Part shown: positions 1-5,263 of the stretch, one piece after another
How the letters are laid out: every line of letters starts with the position of its first letter
Position numbering within the stretch: the first letter of the stretch is position 1
Assembly (NCBI GenBank): GCA_024280585.1
Contig: JAJRPW010000121.1
Location: forward strand, 1-5,421
DNA length: 5,421 bases
Direction of reading: 5' to 3'
Origin: Alphaproteobacteria bacterium
GTDB taxonomy: Bacteria > Pseudomonadota > Alphaproteobacteria > Rickettsiales > UBA6187
Program-made: the position numbers and the translations under genes
The notes under the pieces: generated by a model
The model's input: only the letters and a program-made list of their open reading frames with translations
Told to the model about the DNA's origin: nothing
The model's database searches: none

Positions 1-815
1 GTCATTGGGCCAACGCCGCCGGGAACGGGGGTTATAGCCTTCGCAACTTGTGAAACTTCAGCAAAATTTACATCGCCGGTGAGTTTATATTTACCGTCGC
101 TGGTGGCAACCCGGTTTATACCGACGTCTATTACGGTTGCACCAGGTTTGATCCACTCTCCACGCACCATTTCTTCGATACCAACAGCAGAAACGACGAT
201 ATCTGCGCGCTTGCATTCGCCTTGCAAATCTTTCGTGCGTGAATGAGCCATAGTCACGGTACAATTTTCCTTTAAAAGCAGCTGCGCCATGGGTTTTCCG
301 ACTATATTGGAACGACCGATCACGATCGCATTCAACCCAGTTAAATCGCCAAGCGTGTCCTTCAAAAGCATGATGCAACCAAGAGGAGTGCAGGGAATGG
401 TGCAATCCTGCCCGGTCATTAAACGACCGGAATTTATCACATGAAAGCCATCAACGTCTTTTTCGGGAGAAACGGCATTTATTACCGCCGATTCCTCAAT
501 ATGTTTTGGTAGCGGAAGTTGCACTAAAATTCCATGTATATCAGGGTCTTCATTGAGAGTCTTAACCTTGGATATTAATTCGTCCTGGGTTATTGTGTCT
601 GGTAATTTAAACTCATATGAATTCATGCCGGCAGCAATTGTTTGCTTGTTTTTATTGCGGACATAAATCTCGCTGGCCGGATCTGCACCAACCAAAATCA
701 CAGCCAACCCGGGAGTTATGCCATGGTCATTTTTTAATTTAGCCACTTTTTTGGCAATTTTTTCACGTAATTTCGCAGAAAATGCCTTACCGTCTATTAT
801 TTTTGCTTCGCTCAT
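1..815 (-). CDS. folD: Bifunctional methylenetetrahydrofolate dehydrogenase (NADP+)/methenyltetrahydrofolate cyclohydrolase, 3' end off window
   Basis: FolD interconverts 5,10-methylene-, 5,10-methenyl- and 10-formyl-tetrahydrofolate in the cytoplasm, producing NADPH and one-carbon units for purine and formyl-Met synthesis. The frame is open from ATG at 815 to the left edge (271 codons); family members are about 280-300 residues, so only a short C-terminal tail is missing. Visible family features are the Tyr-x-x-x-Lys pair of the active site (Y51, K55), Q99 in ILVQLPLP, D122 in KDVDGF, the NADP-binding GRSNIVGKP segment (167-175) and the PGGVGPM signature (265-271). The start lies two bases after the fnr stop codon. 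The nearest purine-rich stretch, AAAGGGG (835-829), sits 13 bases upstream inside fnr, so translation is probably coupled to fnr. No promoter is seen between the two genes, so they are inferred to be co-transcribed. Identity is secure. Confidence 0.97.
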   Translation of the reverse strand, partial: MSEAKIIDGKAFSAKLREKIAKKVAKLKNDHGITPGLAVILVGADPASEIYVRNKNKQTIAAGMNSYEFKLPDTITQDELISKVKTLNEDPDIHGILVQLPLPKHIEESAVINAVSPEKDVDGFHVINSGRLMTGQDCTIPCTPLGCIMLLKDTLGDLTGLNAIVIGRSNIVGKPMAQLLLKENCTVTMAHSRTKDLQGECKRADIVVSAVGIEEMVRGEWIKPGATVIDVGINRVATSDGKYKLTGDVNFAEVSQVAKAITPVPGGVGPM

Positions 816-817
816 AA

Positions 818-1825
818 TTATCCAGGAACCCCTTTGGTTGTTGAATATTCAAAATGTAATTCTTCATCAGGGTATATAAGTTTTCTCGCGCTATGGCAAG
901 CCATTGCAGCTTCAGCAAAGCCATTTAAGATTAATTTCAGCTTATTGGGGTAGGTGCAGATGTCACCAACAGCAAAAATGCCGCCCGCACTGGTTTGTAG
1001 GGTAGATTGATCAACCTCAATAAGGTTTTTATTAAGATTAAGCCCCCAATTGGCAATCGGCCCAAGCTCCATCGCCAACCCAAAAAAGGGCAGTAAAATG
1101 TCAGCTTTTAGAGTGCGGGTATCGCCGCCTAAGTCTTTTACTGTTACAGATTCAAGCTGCCCGTTATCACCGTCCAAAGAGTCGAGCTGAAAGGGAGTGA
1201 CCAGCTCAACTTTGCCTTGTTTTGCAAGCTCTTGCAGCTTGTCGTGACTGCCTGGCGCACAACGAAATTTTGCCCTTCTGTGAACTATGGATATGGTTTT
1301 TGCAATCCCTTCCAGCGCCAAAACCCAGTCAACCGCGGAATCACCACCACCAGCTATTACTACATCTTTATCGCGCAAATCCTCACGCTTTCCAACCATA
1401 TAAAAAATGCTTTTGCCCTCGTATTTTTCGATGTCATCCAAAGGAGGGCGGTTTGGACCAAATGCGCCACATCCAGCTGCTATTATAATAGTTTTTGTCT
1501 CTATTATAGTGTCTTTTGAGGTTGTCACTTTCCAGCCTTCGCCAGATTTTTCAACTTTTTCTACATTTTGTCCAAGATGATAAGTGGGGCTAAATGGCGC
1601 TGCTTGCTCCTCCAGATTTTTGACTAAGTTTTCAGCCAGAATATTAGGGTGACCGGGAATATCATAAATAGGTTTTTCCGGGTATAACGCCGCGCATTGC
1701 CCGCCAACAAAGTCGAGCGCATCTACAACATGGCAGTTTAATTTCAGCATTCCCGCTTCAAAAATGGTAAATAATCCAACCGGCCCTGCACCGATTATAA
1801 CAATATCTGTAGAATGATTTGACAT
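818..1825 (-). CDS. Ferredoxin/flavodoxin--NADP+ reductase, TrxB-like (type 2)
   Basis: A 335-residue FAD enzyme of the thioredoxin-reductase-like ferredoxin--NADP+ reductase group, which moves electrons between NADPH and ferredoxin or flavodoxin in the cytoplasm. The FAD Rossmann motif GAGPVG is at 12-17, followed by a GGQCAALYPEKPIYDIPG segment (41-58) typical of the group. The NADP-binding motif GGGDSA is at 159-164, with HRR at 182-184 as the likely 2'-phosphate contact. The second FAD motif, FAVGDI, is at 284-289. The redox-active CxxC of true thioredoxin reductases is absent from the NADP domain, which is why reductase of ferredoxin/flavodoxin is preferred over TrxB. An in-frame TTG at 1834 would add three residues, but its G overlaps the GGAG that serves the ATG at 1825, so the ATG is chosen. 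It is followed at once by folD; both enzymes touch the NADPH pool, which is a plausible but unproven reason for the pairing. The electron partner cannot be told from the sequence. Confidence 0.93.
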   Translation of the reverse strand: MSNHSTDIVIIGAGPVGLFTIFEAGMLKLNCHVVDALDFVGGQCAALYPEKPIYDIPGHPNILAENLVKNLEEQAAPFSPTYHLGQNVEKVEKSGEGWKVTTSKDTIIETKTIIIAAGCGAFGPNRPPLDDIEKYEGKSIFYMVGKREDLRDKDVVIAGGGDSAVDWVLALEGIAKTISIVHRRAKFRCAPGSHDKLQELAKQGKVELVTPFQLDSLDGDNGQLESVTVKDLGGDTRTLKADILLPFFGLAMELGPIANWGLNLNKNLIEVDQSTLQTSAGGIFAVGDICTYPNKLKLILNGFAEAAMACHSARKLIYPDEELHFEYSTTKGVPG

Positions 1826-1828
1826 ATA

Positions 1829-1832
1829 CTCC
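1829..1832 (-). promoter_or_regulatory. Shine-Dalgarno of fnr
   Basis: GGAG on the minus strand lies only three bases before the ATG at 1825, which is closer than usual. It overlaps the alternative TTG codon at 1834-1832 and so argues against that start. No convincing minus-strand -35/-10 pair was found between the gene and the palindromic element upstream. Confidence 0.5.
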
Positions 1833-1852
1833 AACTTATACTTAGTTTGAAT

Positions 1853-1996
1853 TAGGATCTACGCATGAAGTCGTCTTTTTGATTGTTTTGTCGTTAAAAA
1901 TAACCTAAAAATACTCATGTACTTCGTGTACACTGCGTTTTTTAGAACATTTTTGCCTAAAAACAATTCAAAAATACTTGTCCTGCGTAAGTCCTA
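1853..1996. repeat. 144-bp imperfect palindromic (MITE-like) element with 5-bp flanking direct repeat
   Basis: The two halves are inverted copies of each other around a centre near 1925. The ends read TAGGATCTACGCA (1853-1865) and, on the other strand, TAGGACTTACGCA (1996-1984), matching at 11 of 13 bases. The outer 40 aligned columns agree at about 28 with two small gaps, and the inner T/A-rich parts (ctaaaaa at 1905-1911 against ttttttag at 1938-1945) continue the pairing. The centre is a 5-bp stem, TGTAC/GTACA (1918-1922 and 1928-1932), with a TTCGT loop. The direct repeat TGAAT abuts both ends (1848-1852 and 1997-2001) and looks like a target-site duplication. There is no transposase and no convincing ORF inside, so mobilisation would have to be in trans. 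Palindromic repeats of 100-150 bp are known in Alphaproteobacteria (for example in Rickettsia), but assignment to a known family was not checked. Confidence 0.65.
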
Positions 1997-2014
1997 TGAA
2001 TGTAAGTTTATAGT

Positions 2015-2038
2015 ACAAGTGCAAGTGCAAGCGCAAGA
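2015..2038 (+). repeat. Four-copy hexamer tandem repeat (consensus GCAAGT)
   Basis: Four consecutive hexamers read ACAAGT, GCAAGT, GCAAGC and GCAAGA. They lie between the palindromic element and the TATAAT box upstream of fadD, and cover the place where a -35 box for that TATAAT would fall. A gain or loss of one unit would shift upstream elements by 6 bp. Copies 2 and 3 differ only at the last base; copies 1 and 4 are slightly diverged. Confidence 0.7.
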
Positions 2039-2048
2039 AAAATATAAT
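2020..2048 (+). promoter_or_regulatory. Candidate fadD promoter (TATAAT at 2043-2048, weak -35)
   Basis: A perfect TATAAT lies at 2043-2048, about 60 bases before the fadD ATG. The hexamer expected for a 17-bp spacer (2020-2025, TGCAAG) is a poor -35, so the promoter would be weak, activator-dependent or simply a chance AT-rich match. If used, transcription would start near 2055 and the leader would carry the hairpin at 2060-2075. Confidence 0.35.
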
Positions 2049-2059
2049 GAACGTGCAGA

Positions 2060-2075
2060 AGGGGTGAATACCCCT
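2060..2075 (+). promoter_or_regulatory. Inverted repeat/hairpin in the fadD leader
   Basis: AGGGGT and ACCCCT form a perfect 6-bp stem around a GAAT loop, ending 29 bases before the fadD start and 18 bases before its Shine-Dalgarno. No U-run follows, so it is not an intrinsic terminator. It may be an mRNA-stabilising or translation-modulating hairpin, or a regulator-binding inverted repeat; it does not match the FadR operator as I know it. The structure is visible, the role is a guess. Confidence 0.45.
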
Positions 2076-2093
2076 GGTGGTAGGACTTTAGGT

Positions 2094-2098
2094 AAAGG
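2094..2098 (+). promoter_or_regulatory. Shine-Dalgarno of fadD
   Basis: AAAGG ends six bases before the ATG at 2105, a normal spacing that supports this start. Confidence 0.7.
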
Positions 2099-2104
2099 TT
2101 TAAT

Positions 2105-3766
2105 ATGACAAAAAGAAAGAAAGATTATCCCTGGGAAAAAAATTATCCGGAAGGGGTTGAGTGGGATATTGAAATTCCCGCGGTACCTTTGTATAAAATT
2201 TTGGATGATGCCGTTGCGAAATTCCCCGAAAGTGTTTGTATAGATTATTACGGCAAGCTTTATAGCTATGAAGAGATAGGCGATGAGGTCAATCGCCTGG
2301 CAAAAGGTTTGCAGAGAATGAGACTGCCTAAGGGCATTAAAATAGGGCTTTTAATGCCTAATTGCCCGCAATTTTTGATCGCATATTATGCAATATTAAA
2401 AATCGGTGCAGTGGTTGTAAATTATAACCCGCTCTATACGATTAATGAAATTGGCAATCAGGTTATAGACTCAGATACGCGACTGATGATTACTTTGAAC
2501 ATGACCGTTTTATGCGAAAAAACTTCAAATTTATTGCAGACAACCTGCCTTGAAAAAGTGATTATAGCCTCGCTGCAGGATTCATTGCCGTTCCCAAAAA
2601 ATGTTTTATTCGGGATTTTAAAAAAGAGCGAAATGGCCAGCATTGCATTCGGCAGGGTAAATGTTTCATATGAAACATTGATCGAAAATGACGGTAAATA
2701 TAAGGAAGTGGAGATAAAACCAAAGGAAGATTTGGCGGTTCTGCAATATACTGGCGGCACAACTGGCCTGCCTAAGGGAGCAATGCTCACACATTATAAC
2801 CTTTACGCAAATACGATTCAAAGCGGTATCTGGTTCCATGAACTTGAAGAAGGCGAAGAAAGAATGATGGGGGTTTTGCCGTTTTTCCATGTGTTTGCAA
2901 TGACTGTGGTGATGAATTTAAGTGTGCATAAAGCGTGTCGAATAATCATGCATTCGCGCTTCGATATCGGCCAGATTTTAAAAGATGTGCAGAAAAAGAA
3001 AGCTACTTTGCTGCCGGGAGTTCCGACGTTATTTACGGCAATAAATAATTTTAAGAAAATTGATAAATATGACCTGACTTCGCTGAAAGCCTGTCTTTGT
3101 GGGGGTGCGCCGCTGCCTTTGGAAGTTAAAGAGCGCTTTGAGGAAATGAGCGGCTGCGCTTTGGTGGAGGGCTATGGCCTAACGGAAAGTTCGCCCGTGG
3201 TGGCTGCAAACCCTATGTTTTCGGAAGGAAAACCCGGGTCAATCGGGTTGCCGTTCCCAGGAACCGTGATCGAAATTCGTAGCACAGAAGGCCGAAGGCC
3301 GCTAATGCCAAAGGATAAAGTCGGTGAAATATGCATAACAGGGCCGCAGGTGATGAAAGGGTATTTCGCCAGCGATGATACTAATGATGTGATTCGCTCG
3401 GGGCGTTTGCACACGGGAGATCTGGGCTATATGGATAAGGATGGCTATATTTTTGTGGTGGATCGTATCAAAGAGATGATCATTTCCAGTGGCTTTAACG
3501 TCTATCCGCGCGAAATTGAAGAGGTGATTTATAAACACCCCGACGTTGAAGAAGCGGCGGTTATCGGGGTTGATGACCAATATCGTGGGCAATTGGTGAA
3601 AGCGTTTGTGAAGCTTAAAGATGGGCGTGAGCTTGAAGAAAAGGAGCTGAAAGAATTTTTAAAAGGCAAGCTGGTGAAGTATAAACTGCCTAGTGTTATT
3701 GAGTTTCGAGATGAATTGCCGAAGACGCTGATCGGGAAGATTTCGAAGAAGGATCTGGTGGGTTAG
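2105..3766 (+). CDS. fadD: Long-chain fatty acid--CoA ligase (acyl-CoA synthetase)
   Basis: A 553-residue adenylate-forming enzyme that activates fatty acids to acyl-CoA through an acyl-AMP intermediate, feeding beta-oxidation at the inner face of the membrane. The motifs of the ANL superfamily appear in order: phosphate-binding YTGGTTGLPKG at 215-225, VEGYGLTESS around 354-363, HTGDLGY at 436-442 with the ribose-contacting Asp439, DRIKEMIISSG at 453-463 (hinge region), and the C-terminal catalytic lysine in GKISKKDL (K545). The N-terminus YPWEKNYPEGVEWD is typical of alphaproteobacterial FadD proteins, so the start is probably right. Length is normal for FadD and there is no frameshift. No signal peptide or transmembrane segment is apparent. 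It is transcribed away from fnr, and fadA and fadB follow on the same strand after a gap of about 340 bases. Chain-length preference cannot be read from the sequence. Confidence 0.95.
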   Translation: MTKRKKDYPWEKNYPEGVEWDIEIPAVPLYKILDDAVAKFPESVCIDYYGKLYSYEEIGDEVNRLAKGLQRMRLPKGIKIGLLMPNCPQFLIAYYAILKIGAVVVNYNPLYTINEIGNQVIDSDTRLMITLNMTVLCEKTSNLLQTTCLEKVIIASLQDSLPFPKNVLFGILKKSEMASIAFGRVNVSYETLIENDGKYKEVEIKPKEDLAVLQYTGGTTGLPKGAMLTHYNLYANTIQSGIWFHELEEGEERMMGVLPFFHVFAMTVVMNLSVHKACRIIMHSRFDIGQILKDVQKKKATLLPGVPTLFTAINNFKKIDKYDLTSLKACLCGGAPLPLEVKERFEEMSGCALVEGYGLTESSPVVAANPMFSEGKPGSIGLPFPGTVIEIRSTEGRRPLMPKDKVGEICITGPQVMKGYFASDDTNDVIRSGRLHTGDLGYMDKDGYIFVVDRIKEMIISSGFNVYPREIEEVIYKHPDVEEAAVIGVDDQYRGQLVKAFVKLKDGRELEEKELKEFLKGKLVKYKLPSVIEFRDELPKTLIGKISKKDLVG

Positions 3767-3813
3767 TGTGGGGTTGTAAGAACAGCTCTTGCCCGCTCCT
3801 TTACCAACCAAGT

Positions 3814-3918
3814 TTATCGTTGCATAGAATTGTTTGTCGGTTTAGATAGATCGCCTGTCGATTTAGATCTTTTTAATCCAACTTCTGTAGTTGCGCTAGG
3901 CCGCTCCATATTTCTCAT
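3814..3918 (-). CDS. Small ORF, 34 residues, basic Ser/Thr-rich peptide of unknown function
   Basis: An ATG at 3918 opens a 34-codon frame closed by TAA at 3816-3814. I do not recognise the product. It begins MRNMERPSATTEVG and continues with LKRSKSTGDLSKP (15-27); it has about nine Ser/Thr, seven Lys/Arg and three acidic residues, no Cys and no hydrophobic segment, so it is neither a signal peptide nor a membrane toxin of the usual kind. The case for a gene comes from its signals: AAGGA eight bases upstream of the start, and a perfect sigma70-type promoter about 43 bases upstream of the ATG with an A-rich, unstructured leader. It lies antisense in the fadD-fadA gap, convergent with fadD and ending 47 bases from the fadD stop. 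It could instead be the surviving N-terminus of a longer lost gene, or the transcript may act as RNA. Coding status is uncertain; the expression signals are clear. Confidence 0.5.
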   Translation of the reverse strand: MRNMERPSATTEVGLKRSKSTGDLSKPTNNSMQR

Positions 3919-3926
3919 AGTTTTAT

Positions 3927-3931
3927 TCCTT
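3927..3931 (-). promoter_or_regulatory. Shine-Dalgarno of the small ORF
   Basis: AAGGA on the minus strand with an eight-base spacer to the ATG at 3918. It sits in an A-rich leader, and its presence at optimal distance is a main reason to take the 34-codon frame seriously. Confidence 0.6.
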
Positions 3932-3960
3932 GTTTGTTAAGTTTATGGTTTAATGCGGCT

Positions 3961-3989
3961 ATTATATACTACCCCCCCCCTCATGTCAA
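3961..3989 (-). promoter_or_regulatory. Perfect sigma70-type promoter with a G9 spacer tract, driving the small ORF
   Basis: On the minus strand the -35 box TTGACA (3989-3984) and the -10 box TATAAT (3966-3961) are both exact consensus and are separated by exactly 17 bases (3983-3967). Nine of those 17 bases are an uninterrupted G run. Transcription is predicted to start near 3954, giving a leader of about 35 bases before the ATG at 3918. Homopolymer runs between -35 and -10 are known phase-variation switches, for example the G or C tracts of the Neisseria porA and opc promoters. With nine G the spacer is at its optimum, so this copy reads as an 'on' state; each added or lost G moves it away from 17. 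Confidence 0.75.
3972..3980. repeat. C9/G9 homopolymer tract (candidate slippage site)
   Basis: Nine consecutive C on the plus strand, placed between the -35 and -10 boxes of the minus-strand promoter. No comparable G/C run was noticed elsewhere in the window, which is otherwise rich in short A/T runs. Tracts of this length are prone to slipped-strand mispairing, and the read count of the tract is itself likely to be error-prone. Confidence 0.9.
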
Positions 3990-4108
3990 GCTATGTTTAC
4001 AACAAATTATTAAAAGATACCAATCAGGAAGATTTTTAAAAAAAACTTGGTAAATAGTTAATTGTGGTGATAGTGTCGGTGTTATTAACATGTAGTTAAG
4101 GGTTGAAT
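3990..4108 (+). other. fadA upstream region without a clear promoter
   Basis: AT-rich stretch between the minus-strand promoter and fadA. It holds a T5A8 run (4033-4045) and weak promoter-like pairs, the best being TTGGTA (4047-4052) and GATAGT (4069-4074) with a 16-base spacer, which matches consensus at only four of six positions in each box. No terminator for fadD and no recognised operator is seen. fadA may be transcribed by read-through from fadD, from a weak promoter here, or from an activator-dependent one. Confidence 0.3.
4098..4102 (+). promoter_or_regulatory. Shine-Dalgarno of fadA
   Basis: AAGGG ends six bases before the ATG at 4109. It directly abuts the in-frame TTG at 4103, which therefore cannot be the start it serves; this decides the start at 4109. 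Confidence 0.75.
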
Positions 4109-5245
4109 ATGAAAAACGCAGTTATTGTAGCCTATGCCAGATCACCGTTTACTCCGGCTCATAAAGGGGAAATGACGGATATAAGGCCGGATGAACTTGC
4201 CTCACAGGTCATAAAAAAACTGGTTGAAAGATCGGGAATCGATGCAACGGATGTCGAAGATTTAATCATGGGTTGCGCGTTCCCAGAGGGCGAACAGGGG
4301 CTTAATGTAGCAAGATTGATAGGTTTTTTGAGCGAGCTGCCATTATCTGTCGCCGCGCAAACAGTGAATCGTTTTTGTGGCTCATCCATGCAGTCGATTC
4401 ATATTGCCGCGGGAAATATCGCCTATGGAGCCGGTGAGGTCTATATCGCCGCAGGAATCGAATCAATGACCCGCGTGCCGATGACTGGATTTAATCCACT
4501 GCCGCACCCTGATTTATTTGAAAGATATCCTGAAGCCTATGAAAATATGGGAGTTACAGCTGAAAATGTAGCAAATATGTATAAAATCAAACGTAAAAAC
4601 CAGGATGAATTTGCAGCCAAAAGTCATAAAAAAGCTGCATTCGCACGAGAAAAGGGCTATTTTTCTGAAGAAATAGTTCCGATTACACAAGGGGAGAAGG
4701 TGGTTAGTGAAGATGGCTGCATCCGCCCAGAAACCACCGCAGAAAAACTTAGCGGTTTGAACCCAGCTTTTGATAAAAAAGGCAGCGTTACTGCGGGAAC
4801 TTCCTCGCCGCTAACCGATGGTGCTTCGGCGCTTTTGATATGTTCGGAAGAATATGCCGATAAAAAAGGCATGGATAAACTCGCAAGGATAAAAAGCTTT
4901 GCAGTAGCTGGCTGCGCACCGGAAATTATGGGGATTGGCCCGGTTGCCGCGTCGAAAAAAGCCTTGGACCGAGCCGGTCTTAAAATTAGTGATATGGATG
5001 TAATTGAGCTAAATGAAGCCTTCGCAGCACAGGCTTTGGCGGTAATAAAAGAGCTTGGAATCGATGAATCGAAGCTGAATCTCGATGGCGGGGCAATCGC
5101 TTTGGGGCATCCTTTGGGCGCATCAGGCGGGCGAATTACGGGCAAGGCGGCAAGTTTATTGCGGCGAACAAGAGGTAAATATGCGCTGGCGACGATGTGT
5201 ATCGGCGGCGGACAAGGCATCGCTACAGTTTTAGAGAGTTGTTAA
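4109..5245 (+). CDS. fadA: Acetyl-CoA C-acyltransferase (3-ketoacyl-CoA thiolase)
   Basis: A 378-residue thiolase that performs the last step of beta-oxidation, cleaving 3-ketoacyl-CoA with CoA to acetyl-CoA and a shortened acyl-CoA. The nucleophilic cysteine is C90 in NRFCGSSMQ. The NEAFAAQALA block is at 302-311, the active-site histidine is H334 in GHPLGASGGR, and the second catalytic cysteine is C364 in MCIGGGQG. All four thiolase signature elements are intact, and the length is slightly below the usual 385-395 residues. The N-terminus MKNAVIVAYARSPFTPAHKG is typical of the family and fits the ATG at 4109 rather than the TTG two codons earlier. The next gene, a fadB-type dehydrogenase, starts 18 bases after the stop, so the two subunits of the trifunctional-like complex are probably co-transcribed. 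A biosynthetic acetoacetyl-CoA thiolase (PhaA/AtoB) is the main alternative, but the fadD and fadB neighbours favour degradation. Confidence 0.93.
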   Translation: MKNAVIVAYARSPFTPAHKGEMTDIRPDELASQVIKKLVERSGIDATDVEDLIMGCAFPEGEQGLNVARLIGFLSELPLSVAAQTVNRFCGSSMQSIHIAAGNIAYGAGEVYIAAGIESMTRVPMTGFNPLPHPDLFERYPEAYENMGVTAENVANMYKIKRKNQDEFAAKSHKKAAFAREKGYFSEEIVPITQGEKVVSEDGCIRPETTAEKLSGLNPAFDKKGSVTAGTSSPLTDGASALLICSEEYADKKGMDKLARIKSFAVAGCAPEIMGIGPVAASKKALDRAGLKISDMDVIELNEAFAAQALAVIKELGIDESKLNLDGGAIALGHPLGASGGRITGKAASLLRRTRGKYALATMCIGGGQGIATVLESC

Positions 5246-5263
5246 ATATAAATGGTTGTATAA

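Noticed and set aside
91..405. 104-codon minus-strand frame inside folD
   Set aside because: Same strand, different frame from folD, which is open and fully motif-bearing through this stretch.
2081..2088. TAGGACTT in the fadD leader, identical to the outer eight bases of one end of the palindromic element
   Set aside because: Eight bases with no further matching sequence or partner end; more likely chance than a second element remnant.
1917..2108. 63-codon plus-strand frame across the palindromic element, overlapping the fadD start
   Set aside because: It runs through the palindrome, the hexamer repeat and the fadD leader, has no ribosome site and resembles no protein; chance frame.
3776..3792. 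Weak hairpin after fadD (GTAAGA, loop ACAGC, TCTTGC) as a possible terminator
   Set aside because: The stem is short with a G-U pair and no U-run follows on either strand.
4033..4045. T5A8 run upstream of fadA as an intrinsic terminator or slippage site
   Set aside because: No GC-rich stem precedes it on either strand, and it does not lie in a promoter spacer or coding frame; A/T runs are common in this region.
4103..4105. TTG start for fadA, two codons upstream of the ATG
   Set aside because: It directly abuts the AAGGG ribosome site, which is correctly spaced only for the ATG at 4109.
4657..5220. 187-codon minus-strand frame antisense to fadA
   Set aside because: It mirrors a conserved thiolase coding sequence; long antisense frames are common opposite coding DNA, and the product is low-complexity Ala/Pro/Ser-rich without a recognisable domain.
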